Origin: a virus
Length of the DNA stretch: 40,553 nucleotides
Virus record (IMG/VR): IMGVR_UViG_3300032236_000604
Location: 1-40,553 of that record
Direction: 5' to 3' (one strand)
In this document: positions 16,501 through 24,011 of the stretch, piece by piece
How the letters are laid out: the number at the start of each line of letters is the position of its first letter
How positions within the stretch are numbered: the stretch's first letter is position 1
Program-made: the position numbers and the translations under genes
The notes under the pieces: generated by a model
What the model was told of the DNA's origin: nothing
The model's database searches: none
Seen by the model: the letters and a program-made list of their open reading frames with translations, nothing else

Positions 16501-17470
16501 CAGCCTTAATTAGTTCCTGCGCGGGGCGCATAAAACGCCCAGCCAGTCCAGCCGTAAGTGCATCAAACCCGCCAACAATCAACCCACGTTTGACCCCTAC
16601 TTCCTTTATCTCGGCCATTATTTTGGGGTTGCGCAGTGCTCTCTCTATAGCGACGGGGTCTAGTAAGTTCACCCCCTTATCTTGGAGCACGTCGGCCATA
16701 GCCGAACCATACTCAAGACCCCCAGAACTTATACCTGCGGTAGCACCTCTAGCTACAGCACCAGCAGGGCCGAGCGCCATAGCAGGAGCCATCATTGGTA
16801 ATGAGACTGCCAACGAGTCCACAAGCATCGTAAAAGTAGCTCGGGGGTTTGCCGCTAATTGATATGTGGCATCGCCAAAAGTTTTGGCGTTACCAATCTT
16901 CATCATGCCTTCTTGGATATCTTCCGAAGGCGCAGCAGCAGCACGATCCCGTGCTGTTTGGGCTAATACTCTGGCGGTTTGATCAGGTTTGAGTGCTCCA
17001 GCTTGGAACAAAGAAGCAGCAGTGGCTTCCTTCAAACCAGCTTTGGCGCGTTTGCCTACGTTAACTACACCTTCAGTGTACGTCTTTTCAGCCGGGGTAA
17101 TTTCACCAGTTATGGGCTGAGCCGGGGGTTTGATTCCCGTAGGGACAGCTTGCTGTTTGAAGTACTCACTACCACGGGACTGACCGTGCTTAATGATATC
17201 GGGCCACGATATGCCTATTTTGGCAAACGCATCTCGAACTCCCTGCTGAGGAGCATTCTCCTCCAGCATGTTTACTGCATCGTCTAACGCCTCAAGTCTG
17301 TTTTTATATGGAATTTGTTCCGTTGCTTGAGGAGCAGGGGCAGCTACGGGTTTAGGCGCAGGAGTAGGAGCGGCACCGAACAGTTCCGCACTTAGATCTC
17401 TACCTTGTTCGGGGGCAGCAGGGGTAGGAGCGGGACCGAACAGTTCCGCGCTTAAATCACGACCGGCCAT
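10535..17470 (-). CDS. Giant polyvalent ejection protein with metalloprotease motif and AT-hooks
   Basis: A 2311-residue protein, last in the late operon. The N terminus holds GRDLSAELFG at residues 3-12 and 23-32 and again at 418-427, embedded in Pro/Ala-rich sequence. A hydrophobic helix-rich stretch lies near 210-260. Two AT-hook-like runs, KKRGRPALTEEQ near 942 and KRGRKPLTEEEK near 965, suggest minor-groove DNA binding. H1205-E-L-L-H1209 is the HExxH zinc-protease motif, with E1279 in PREFVAYG as a possible third ligand. The remaining 1000 residues are helical, with hydrophobic segments (MLFFSPIMGLLGWAW) and a charged C terminus. This matches the large 'polyvalent' proteins that phages inject with their DNA (described by Iyer, Aravind and colleagues). 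It probably enters the host at infection, protects or processes targets, and helps cross the envelope. Domain limits are approximate. Confidence 0.85.
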   Translation of the reverse strand: MAGRDLSAELFGPAPTPAAPEQGRDLSAELFGAAPTPAPKPVAAPAPQATEQIPYKNRLEALDDAVNMLEENAPQQGVRDAFAKIGISWPDIIKHGQSRGSEYFKQQAVPTGIKPPAQPITGEITPAEKTYTEGVVNVGKRAKAGLKEATAASLFQAGALKPDQTARVLAQTARDRAAAAPSEDIQEGMMKIGNAKTFGDATYQLAANPRATFTMLVDSLAVSLPMMAPAMALGPAGAVARGATAGISSGGLEYGSAMADVLQDKGVNLLDPVAIERALRNPKIMAEIKEVGVKRGLIVGGFDALTAGLAGRFMRPAQELIKAGQLTGPAARNATVSAWAKELGVQIAGGAGGEAAGQVATKGKITSPADVLLEGLAEVGSAPLEVRSALREAKELQAGQVPGIAPPTPPAPTEPTIGRDLSAELFGERKEPVFKEEGAPEAPEPPPLRDIEAEAKRINKMGIPMSEARRIAESVDRTPENALPPVDTWPDAAVRATLEFQLNKPEEERNEELVNLLEAEVAKRGPVSEAQKRVADVADEFIAAGVPPLEARQRAEAQIKEQDEADALAEAEAAKVETPATKPPKRRSPFKSSEDYQVDTEDNGTFPVRIARLPDGGALIIAPDEAPREFKPAFAKDKSDAELLAYSFEPLGYKGHSLVGAGEQRDTGTVVTPSGEGAGVAGVSDTGVPPGGPSETEPSGVVPTSEDAGQPPAGKATKPAPVKEKFDPIKFAKDLLVDAEDQQEFWGGLQNSIDTHFENLRDTMRERGITNPNLILRAEALFQKGADKLQAAAQAAEEARVADARDMASHYVSTAFDQRNAHESLQEAIDEYRQNLADTLAEQGKRDYTDVALKAFDEAVKKQSKTTPPTLRITKYKDGGFGLDWLDRGIPAVERVFETEEEARDIADKRFAGEHVADGVYTWDNETQTAIPPAPAAAEAPKKRGRPALTEEQKAAKAAAQQPKGKRGRKPLTEEEKAEKKKQNAPERATLAQIVRSVEKLTERVKNALTPVNEDAFETDEEVAQAEEDKRVERKDAIRELLKLDANPIVRGRPLHKRIKDLLNSPGITEQEKADIKKGMELVSRVNLREETLPAAGKAISEPVDPAYRSITSGLKALFHIIRTGTAAQKAIANRLRNSIGNIRFTVVEEGDTIPDQLRSPKNAEQWARSRALYIENYKTKVRSIYVRGASFGESQGANNTTVLHELLHGATNYKIALAKEYIDKGIHLESKLVKSFERLIEIMNFAGYKFNELEEVGELPREISALANYGEIFDDPREFVAYGMTDDRMQEFLKGTEGFDEDTYLFPTFVQNIRSFFGIKESEVNALSDLILAVHNLMEAPEEATPLEDTSTQVSAQAKRSAEEIDDAVKKAQITVAQSRAGEEARGVKLMQLARDPKQILEIFPAMWEGAKNAQREVMVRLPTFDFLAKWMGKEVPMLNDMHKNLQNMTGMATEFLEGAEQIISAQQRTFNAEPDQRSKIENLVLETTLARIDPSLVAAKERSPTLDAAYKALTPAGKEIYKLTREYYERVHDLYRLLLDDQVSNLEGISDEAKAKLMAMIRLAYEGQESIRPFFPLVRRGNFWVGTGSGPSRQFFMFESRRDRNKFAKQLRAVNANREVSVGDDINSLRTASRDASNLLKELFEAIDKQDLTEPDVKEGLKDAVYQIYLQTMPEQTFRKMFVHRKGIAGFSTDLVRNTATTASKMATQLSRLKYAPILRNNLTAARSLLSDRPELTPIVREAQRRVESALSGREAGIADAIAGAANKLSYLWYLSSASSALIQPFSPLISGIPVLGANHGNVTGAAVEIGRMMTFINQYGITRRNLDGTLSYAAPSLANNEKLPTDEREAVRQMTERGVQDSTYSSLVWGYARTPNANLEGVVGKGKAAANLLVGGLMHHTERLTREALYLASYRLGKQRGLTNDEAIDQAVSDVNESLGDYNIENRPRWMQKGLGKIAFQFKMYPLQMTLLALTSLKQMMPFLNAEGKKEAATKFFGLMFSSLMLAGTSNMLFFSPIMGLLGWAWKQFGDDDDLPDDLKKKEPGTWFHTVFLPENFGHISFGNVTLADIIARGPINAATGWDVASRVGLHDLWGRESKDMKTPRESFTAFVIDNFGGPTASLGLSMIDAYEAYALGDYQKAIEKASPSVIRNIVIAHKYATEGVESSRGSELIPKEALTKGELFGQAIGFRPDRVAAAQASAFKLSGVEQRVMNERATLLKRLNIEHRNAEKTDNYDRFDAIIANELPKFNSKNPENAIDSEDIYNSILKRAELRGSERAGVALTEKNARVMRDSVDSLEKTLKRGE

Positions 17471-17478
17471 ATAGCCCC

Positions 17479-19035
17479 TTACTGAATTGTGTAGCCCTTA
17501 GCCTTGGCTGCTGCAATTACTTCGGCTTCAGTCTTCCCTGTACTCTTGGCCGTAGCAGCTATGTCAGCTTGAGATACTACTTTACCACCAGTGGCGGGGG
17601 CAGTGGGAGCGGCGGCAGGAGTAGTGGATCTACTGGGGAATGTAGAAGGAAGTAGTTCTGGAGGTAACGCATCGCGTTTGTAGTCGGCAATGTAAGCTTT
17701 TTTGGCTTCATCTTCGTTAGCAAACTTAGCCGAGTACTCTTTCCATTTCTTCTGGTTAAGAAGGGCAAACTCACCAAGAGCTTTAACCGCATCGCTAGTC
17801 GCTTTAACCCCAGCACCAACGCTGGAAGGGGCCATACCAATACGGTAGTCCCTAAGAGCTTGGGCTTGGATTCTTTCATCAGTCCAATCTGGATGTTCAG
17901 CTTTAAGCTGCCTTGCAAGTGTGGCAACACCTGATGCTTGATCCGTAGGTGTTTTTGCTGCTCTGTTTGCAGCAGCTTCAGCAGCCTTAACTTTAGCTCG
18001 GGCGGCAATATTTGCCGCACTTTCTTTACCTGCAACACTGGCGGCAGCAGTAAGCGATTTGCCAAGTAGGTTAGCAACGGTCGTGTTGTGAGTGTTAGCA
18101 ATCTTGGCAGCGTCAACGTGGTACTTCTGCTCATCGTCAAAGCGACCTTCAGCGTGAGCGCGTCGGGCTTCGTCGAGTTTGTTGAGCACTTCCATCTTAG
18201 CTTGCTGTAATCCAAGCTCCTTCATACGCAAGCCTTGCTCTTGCTCAAGTGCCTGCTGCTCTTGCTTGTTAGCTAAACTAGAGTAGCCCCCAAGGATACT
18301 GGCTAGCGCACTACGCCCATACTGCCCACGGCTACCAATCGCAGCCTCACCCAACTGTTGGAACAGACTCGGCTTTGCCTTCTGAGCTTCTTCGCGTTGT
18401 TTACCGTATTCGGCTGCTTGGGCTTTCTGTAGGTCCGCCAACCTAGCTTCAACATCTCCACCGATTGGCTTAACCAGCGACCCAAACAAAGCAGGGTTTT
18501 CTTTAGCCAAGCGAGCACGAGCCTTTTCTGGGCTTTCACCCGGACTAGGTGCTGTTTGCCTTCTAAGGTTCTCCGCCTGCGCTTCTAGTTTTGCAAGAAC
18601 ATCTTTTGATGAGCCTGAGTAATCTTCGGCAGTTGCGTCTTCATCACCATCATCTTCGTCATCAACCGCATCACCTTTAGCAAAGGCAATAATCCCACCC
18701 GAGCCAAACTTAGCCACGTTGTCTTGGACAGGGAGGCCAGCTATACCAGCTTGTTGGGGCTGGGGCTGAGCTTGTGGTTGTTGAGCTTGTTGGGGTGCAG
18801 CCATAGCCATTGCTTGCTGCTGAACCTGTTGGCTAACTGTGCCTTGGGGTTGTTGACCAGCTTGCTGCTCTTGCGCTAGCTGTTGCATCCGCTTGTTGCG
18901 GGATTGCAGTTCTCCCAATGCCACATAAGGAGGCACAGTTGGGTTCATACCGTTGGCATACTGCGCCAACAGTTGAAGGGTTTGGGGTGTGTTAGGAAGT
19001 TGACGAAGATCGTCTTGGATTTGAATTAGGTTCAT
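17479..19035 (-). CDS. Internal virion/ejection-type protein, Gln/Ala-rich
   Basis: A 518-residue protein. The head (LIQIQDDLRQLPNTPQTLQLLAQ) is followed by a Gln/Ala/Pro-rich linker (residues 55-100), then KFGSGGIIAFAKGD and a very acidic patch (DDEDDGDEDATAED). The centre is a long predicted helix or coiled coil with many Lys, Glu and Ala (about 200-360). The C terminus is Pro/Ala/Thr-rich with a final small helical piece, SQADIAATAKSTGKTEAEVI. Low-complexity helical proteins next to the giant polyvalent protein fit injected internal virion proteins of podoviruses. No catalytic motif is seen. Start and upstream stop overlap as TAATG. Confidence 0.65.
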   Translation of the reverse strand: MNLIQIQDDLRQLPNTPQTLQLLAQYANGMNPTVPPYVALGELQSRNKRMQQLAQEQQAGQQPQGTVSQQVQQQAMAMAAPQQAQQPQAQPQPQQAGIAGLPVQDNVAKFGSGGIIAFAKGDAVDDEDDGDEDATAEDYSGSSKDVLAKLEAQAENLRRQTAPSPGESPEKARARLAKENPALFGSLVKPIGGDVEARLADLQKAQAAEYGKQREEAQKAKPSLFQQLGEAAIGSRGQYGRSALASILGGYSSLANKQEQQALEQEQGLRMKELGLQQAKMEVLNKLDEARRAHAEGRFDDEQKYHVDAAKIANTHNTTVANLLGKSLTAAASVAGKESAANIAARAKVKAAEAAANRAAKTPTDQASGVATLARQLKAEHPDWTDERIQAQALRDYRIGMAPSSVGAGVKATSDAVKALGEFALLNQKKWKEYSAKFANEDEAKKAYIADYKRDALPPELLPSTFPSRSTTPAAAPTAPATGGKVVSQADIAATAKSTGKTEAEVIAAAKAKGYTIQ

Positions 19036-20084
19036 TAGCTACCACCGGTTCCAGTACCAGCCCCAGTGCCCGTTGGGGGAGTAGTTTTAGTGCCAAACAA
19101 ATTTCCAAGACCCGACGAACTAAAAAGATCCGCCAGACTACCCTGCCCAGTTACACCCAGCAGCTTATCAACACCACCCAAGGAAGACAGCAGTTGGGCA
19201 ATCCCACTTAGTTGAGCAGGTTGATTACTAACCGCACTGACCGGCAACCCAGACAACATATCACGCTGGTACTGAAGTTGCTTCAATGGATATTCACGCT
19301 GCTTCTCAAACTCGGCTTTGTCCGCAGCAATCCCTTCAGAGGTAATCCCACGCTGAGCTTCACCCAGACCAGCCATCTGCTGCAAAAGCCCTTGTTGTGC
19401 CTGCAACCCTTTCAACCCAAAGTCAGCTCCATATTGAGCTTCTTGAATTTTGCGCTGCTGCTCAGTATTGAACTGCTGCTGTGCTTGGTTAAATGCGCTT
19501 GCGTACCCCTGACCAACTGTCTGGTTTAAATTACGCATCAAGTCAGCGTTTGCTTGGGCCTGACCAATTGCTTGCCGACCGCCACCAAAAGCACCTGAGC
19601 CAGCGTACTGAGCACCGAGCGCATTCTGAGTGATTTGATTCTGTCGGCGAAGCGCATCCAGTTGGGGGTTAAGGACAGACTGCAAATACGGATTCATGTA
19701 CTGCTGAACAGGACTCTGCCCAGCATCTGTAGCTACAGGAGTGTTTGCATCCGTAGGCCCAGCACCACCAATCAACCCACTAACACCGGGGGGCTGATAC
19801 GCTCCAGCCGAAGAAAACGTACCACCAACAGGAGTGTACATTCCCTGATTGGGAACACTTAGGTTACCAATACCTTGGAACGCTTTAGTCTGTAGGTCGG
19901 ACGCGCCCGCAGTTAGCGGGCCTTGGTACGTTTGATATGGTGTGTTGGCTAGAGCTTGCGCTTTACCGAGGTAGTCGGTGATATACCCAGCAGCCCAAGG
20001 AGCTAGCCCTTGAGTCGAAGTCCCACCCACCGCCGGGAGTGATGAACCCGCCGTACCACCAGTAGCTGCAACATCTGTACCCAT
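19035..20084 (-). CDS. Internal virion/ejection-type protein
   Basis: A 349-residue protein. Its core, YMNPYLQSVLNPQLDALRRQ followed by a helix-rich Gln stretch (NQAQQQFNTEQQRKIQEAQ), is a pattern I recall in internal proteins of freshwater and marine podovirus-like phages. The ends are Gly/Thr/Ser/Pro-rich and probably disordered (TTPPTGTGAGTGTGGS). There is no membrane helix or enzyme motif. The Shine-Dalgarno AAGGA lies before ATG at 20084. Placed between two other low-complexity proteins, it is likely part of the ejectosome or inner core. Confidence 0.65.
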   Translation of the reverse strand: MGTDVAATGGTAGSSLPAVGGTSTQGLAPWAAGYITDYLGKAQALANTPYQTYQGPLTAGASDLQTKAFQGIGNLSVPNQGMYTPVGGTFSSAGAYQPPGVSGLIGGAGPTDANTPVATDAGQSPVQQYMNPYLQSVLNPQLDALRRQNQITQNALGAQYAGSGAFGGGRQAIGQAQANADLMRNLNQTVGQGYASAFNQAQQQFNTEQQRKIQEAQYGADFGLKGLQAQQGLLQQMAGLGEAQRGITSEGIAADKAEFEKQREYPLKQLQYQRDMLSGLPVSAVSNQPAQLSGIAQLLSSLGGVDKLLGVTGQGSLADLFSSSGLGNLFGTKTTPPTGTGAGTGTGGS

Positions 20085-20093
20085 GATTAATCC

Positions 20094-22601
20094 TTACGCT
20101 GGCAGGTAGCGGTCGGCGTGGGAGTCTTCACCTCGACCTACTTTTTTACGGGCTTTATGTACACGCTGCATCATATTGAGCAGTTTATCCGCACCAGCAT
20201 TGGTAGACCCATTACCCAACTCCGCTACAGTCCTAGCGTCTACAACGAATTCCCCACGAGCTAATCTAGCTGGCTGTTTAGACCCAATCGTAGCTGGGAT
20301 GGAGTCCGACACACCGTCCCCAGAACCATCTAAAAGACGCCCTTTAGCTGCACCAAGCCCAGCAATACCACCAGCGGCCATCTTAGGTGTGTACTGTACA
20401 GGATTAAAGTAATTAATTCCACCCTGACCCGGACGGTATGTTGGCGCTTGGGTTTGCGAGGTATAAGGCGTTTGTGTTTGAGTTGCCGTCAAAGCTGGAA
20501 TAGTGGCCGAGGAAGCGGGGGAGCTACTGCCTTTACTTTGACTTGCCGCATACATCATCAACAACAGCGGAAGAAGCGACCCTAAACCAGTTCCTTGATT
20601 TGCTGCGGTGCCTGCGCCAGCAGCAGTTTTAGTTGGGGTGGTGGCTGCGGCTGCGGCTTTGGCTGGTGTAGTAGACGCAATTCCAGTTAGTTTCTGTGGT
20701 GTACCTGTAATGGCTTTACCGGTTTGATCATACCCCGACCCAGAACCACCAAGTAAGTTACCACTTCGGTCATACGTTAGAGTGTTTCCAGTATCGTCTT
20801 TCTCTTCCCATTTTTCAGTCGTAGGACTCCAAACAGCAAGTGGCCCGACTCCAGTAGGTCTATCAGGTGTATCACCCCAAGAAGAATCTAAACCGGGAGA
20901 AACCTCAGAAGTAGTTTGCGTTGTGTACCCCGGTGGCGGGGCAATATCCTCAAACGGGTCAACCGGATAGCTAATAGTTTGAGCAGGTAACGAAACTACG
21001 GGCGCTGTTGATACCTCTGCTGGCGGCGTCTCTCCACCCAAGGGGCCACTAGTAAGATCTAAACCATTGATATACTGACTTAGATCGTAGCTAGGAATGT
21101 CCTCATCAAGATTCCAATCGTCACCCATAGCAGTCGTCCCTGAAACGTTTGTTGCGGTTAAGCCCGGACTAGCCGGTTGTTGCAAAGTTGAATCTGTAAA
21201 AGCACTAGTGTCGAACTGAGTCGGCTCGGGAGCAGCATTAGTATCACCAAGCCCAGCGCCCGAATAACTAGTCGGTATTGTTTGCAAAGAGGCAGTTGGG
21301 TCTATCCCTTCTGTACTAGCTAAATTACTCAAATCAAAATTATCGTAGCCACCCAGTCCAACATCAGAATAGCCGCTTGGTATGTTCTGTAAATAAGCAG
21401 TTGGGTCTACCGTCCCCATATTAGCTTGGATTGAACGGTCATCAATTGGGGCAGGAGCAGCACTAGCCCCTGCGTTAGCCAAACCACCCAAACCGACCAA
21501 CGAGCTAAGCGCACTTAGTGGCTTACCCGACATAACCCCTTGGGCTAAAGAGACGCCCTTACCGATAGTGCTTAGATCTTGATTGCCTGTAAGTGAACCT
21601 ACGGAGCCAAGAGCAGTACCAATGTTGGGGTTACCAGAAGCCAAGTTTGCTGCTAATCCCGCAGCATTACCAACATCCCCAAGACTAAACCCAGTGCCAC
21701 CAATTGGAGTGCTGCCAAGACCGCCAGCAAGATTGGGATTGGAAGTGAGAGCATTTACCGCCCCGCCTAAATTACCTTGTTGAAGGGAATTAATTACTTT
21801 CGTGCCAGTGGTAGCGGTTTTTAACCCACCAGTAACGTCTTTTAACGCGGATAAATACGAACCAGCCGTAACGTCTATTGGGAGTGTAGTGTTTCCAAGT
21901 CCCGTAGTTGGGGCGCCCGCAGCCCAGTCAGAGCCAACAATATCTGGCCCACCAATTAACCCAGCACCAGTAAGCCCAGCGCCAGCTAGACTAGCCAAAC
22001 CACTTAAATAGCCTAGTGGAGTAGTAGCATGAGCTAAAGTATCAGCTCCTTTAGCAGCCATAACAAACGGCTGGATTGGGGACGGGATGATCGACCCAAT
22101 AGCCATAATAGCTTGGCCGACTGGACTGTCACGAAGGAACCCATGAGCGCGGGGGCTCCACTGCGGAGTAAAACTAATGTTGCCGTTATCGTCAGCGTTT
22201 AGATGGAAGAATATATCCCCACCAGAAACCCCACTCGTGCCGTTTTGAATGATTCCAAGACGGGTTGGGTTGATTTCACTGCCGGTGGCTTTGTTGAAAT
22301 ACTGCTTTACAGGTACGTCTTCTGTACCACCGGGGCTAACGTCTTCAATTGGCGGTGTATACCGCGTCTCCATAACTGTACGAACACCAATATCCTTGGT
22401 GCTACCAACACCTTGCTTCTGAAGACCTTCGGCAATAGCCCGGTTCTGGGGGTTATCCCCACCAAGTTCAGCAAGCAGAGCGGAAAGGTCTGGACTAGAA
22501 GTAGGTGCAGCCGCAGGAGCGGCTTGGGGGGCTAGCCCAGCAATACCAGATGGCGCAGCGGAGACCTCTGGGTCTTGTAAATCCGTTTGTTGAATCGCCA
22601 T
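20094..22601 (-). CDS. Large internal virion protein, ejection type
   Basis: An 835-residue protein. The N-terminal third includes the hydrophobic stretch SPVGQAIMAIGSIIPSPIQPF and a Gly/Ala/Leu-rich segment (LASLAGAGLTGAGLIGG) that may insert in membranes. The middle is Ser/Thr/Pro/Gly-rich and low in complexity. The last 110 residues look conserved: MAAGGIAGLG, then GRLLDGSGDGVSDSIPATIG, then R-G-E-F-V-V-D-A and a basic end RVHKARKK. I recall this C-terminal block from many environmental phage proteins, unnamed. A membrane-active, disordered protein beside other ejection candidates is consistent with a pilot or ejection role. Its start has a poor ribosome site. Confidence 0.65.
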   Translation of the reverse strand: MAIQQTDLQDPEVSAAPSGIAGLAPQAAPAAAPTSSPDLSALLAELGGDNPQNRAIAEGLQKQGVGSTKDIGVRTVMETRYTPPIEDVSPGGTEDVPVKQYFNKATGSEINPTRLGIIQNGTSGVSGGDIFFHLNADDNGNISFTPQWSPRAHGFLRDSPVGQAIMAIGSIIPSPIQPFVMAAKGADTLAHATTPLGYLSGLASLAGAGLTGAGLIGGPDIVGSDWAAGAPTTGLGNTTLPIDVTAGSYLSALKDVTGGLKTATTGTKVINSLQQGNLGGAVNALTSNPNLAGGLGSTPIGGTGFSLGDVGNAAGLAANLASGNPNIGTALGSVGSLTGNQDLSTIGKGVSLAQGVMSGKPLSALSSLVGLGGLANAGASAAPAPIDDRSIQANMGTVDPTAYLQNIPSGYSDVGLGGYDNFDLSNLASTEGIDPTASLQTIPTSYSGAGLGDTNAAPEPTQFDTSAFTDSTLQQPASPGLTATNVSGTTAMGDDWNLDEDIPSYDLSQYINGLDLTSGPLGGETPPAEVSTAPVVSLPAQTISYPVDPFEDIAPPPGYTTQTTSEVSPGLDSSWGDTPDRPTGVGPLAVWSPTTEKWEEKDDTGNTLTYDRSGNLLGGSGSGYDQTGKAITGTPQKLTGIASTTPAKAAAAATTPTKTAAGAGTAANQGTGLGSLLPLLLMMYAASQSKGSSSPASSATIPALTATQTQTPYTSQTQAPTYRPGQGGINYFNPVQYTPKMAAGGIAGLGAAKGRLLDGSGDGVSDSIPATIGSKQPARLARGEFVVDARTVAELGNGSTNAGADKLLNMMQRVHKARKKVGRGEDSHADRYLPA

Positions 22602-22604
22602 GAT

Positions 22605-24011
22605 TTATATCGTTAAGTCGTAGAAGCCAAATGCACCACATGCGGCATTGGCCGCGCCAGTAGCGCCGATTGTCCTAATAGCAAGAGTTATGACATCACT
22701 AACGCCCGTCAACGAAACACCAAGCTGCAAATCCCACTGATATCCTACCGAAGTTAAAATATTTGATTTGCCTTGCGAAGTTGATGCGCCGTAATCAATT
22801 TGGCAAATCTGCGTTCCAGTCGGTTGAGATGTAAACGCCGTGGCAGAAATGTCATAATCAACATCTTGGAATGTAGTCGTATTCCAAGATGCGCCAGTTA
22901 AACCTACGTTTTTAACAACAGCTATTTCATAGTTAGCGGCACCAATTGGCAAAAAGTTAAATTGTGATGGCAACACAATTGCGCCAAGGTGGCTTGAATT
23001 TAATCGAATTGAACAGGCTGGCACAAAAAGATTTGTGCTAGGACATGATACGCTGCTATTTCGCACCCAATACTGCTGGCTGGTTTCTTCGTAACCACCT
23101 TCAGATACAACCGAACAGCAAATCTGTGTCAGCGTAGAAGAACTTGCCGTTGTTCCGGTATTCAGGATTTCATACCGCACCGGCAGCGTGGCGGTGGTCA
23201 TGTAGACCGTGGTGTTTGTAGTATTGGCGTTGTAGAACGTGTGGCAGTTGATGTACTTACCGCCAATCACAAACCCCACACGGACGATACCTACGCCCAA
23301 CCATTCCATGTCGGTGTAGAAAATCTGGGTAACTAACGGGTTAAACGTTAAGCCGGACGGTCCTGTACCGTCCATCTTGTCGCCGTTCCACTGAGACTGT
23401 GGAATCGTGGTGTTGACCGGAGTGCCCGTTGTGTTTGAGCGAATCGTGAAGTTTAGCGTTGTCCCGTCTTGGCTAAAGTAGATTCCGTTATTGGCATCAA
23501 AGTACCCAACACGCTGACTAAGGTTGGTCTTACCAGCGCCCATGCAGAACGTAGCCAGCACAAGAAGACTTTTGCCGGGTTGATATGGGAAGTAACGTAA
23601 CGTTTGGCGTACAACCTGTGAACCACTTGTCGTGGTCACCGACAAAGAAGTCGAAGACTGATTGGCGTTAAATGTCGCAGTGCCGCCCGAAGCCGTGCTG
23701 GTATCAAAAGAACCATCACTTGCATATCTAGACTGGCTGTCAAACAGCGTGTATGGGTTAGATACACGCAATCTACCAAAGGCATCGACCTCCCCGTCAC
23801 TGAAAGCAGTGTAGATTGGGTTAGTCGGCGTACCGGATGCGGTAGTTGATGCCATAAGTTGACTTAAAAATTTATCAATTCGGTTGAAGTACAGGCGTAG
23901 GACGTTACTGTACTGGTCTTGATACTGCCGATTCCATTCCGGGGGCGCAAGTGGGAGGTTAGGCGCGGCGATTTTATCAAGCGCGTACTCCGTGGTGACT
24001 GTATAAGTCAT
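22605..24011 (-). CDS. Virion structural protein, tail-associated
   Basis: A 468-residue, beta-rich protein with many Thr, Ser, Gly and Asn. Near residue 70 it has FSDGEVDAFGRLRVSNPYTLFDSQSRY, a segment I recall as conserved in unnamed structural proteins of aquatic phages. The first 60 residues are helical and could attach it to the particle; the rest looks like stacked beta sandwiches. It overlaps the next gene upstream by 4 bases. A tail or fibre role is probable from composition and neighbours; no enzymatic motif is visible. Confidence 0.6.
   Translation of the reverse strand: MTYTVTTEYALDKIAAPNLPLAPPEWNRQYQDQYSNVLRLYFNRIDKFLSQLMASTTASGTPTNPIYTAFSDGEVDAFGRLRVSNPYTLFDSQSRYASDGSFDTSTASGGTATFNANQSSTSLSVTTTSGSQVVRQTLRYFPYQPGKSLLVLATFCMGAGKTNLSQRVGYFDANNGIYFSQDGTTLNFTIRSNTTGTPVNTTIPQSQWNGDKMDGTGPSGLTFNPLVTQIFYTDMEWLGVGIVRVGFVIGGKYINCHTFYNANTTNTTVYMTTATLPVRYEILNTGTTASSSTLTQICCSVVSEGGYEETSQQYWVRNSSVSCPSTNLFVPACSIRLNSSHLGAIVLPSQFNFLPIGAANYEIAVVKNVGLTGASWNTTTFQDVDYDISATAFTSQPTGTQICQIDYGASTSQGKSNILTSVGYQWDLQLGVSLTGVSDVITLAIRTIGATGAANAACGAFGFYDLTI

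Noticed and set aside
17577-18215. A 212-codon leftward frame overlapping the ejection-type gene in another frame.
   Set aside because: Leu/Thr/Lys-rich sequence with no family resemblance; the overlapping 518-residue frame has gene-like structure and coupled ends.
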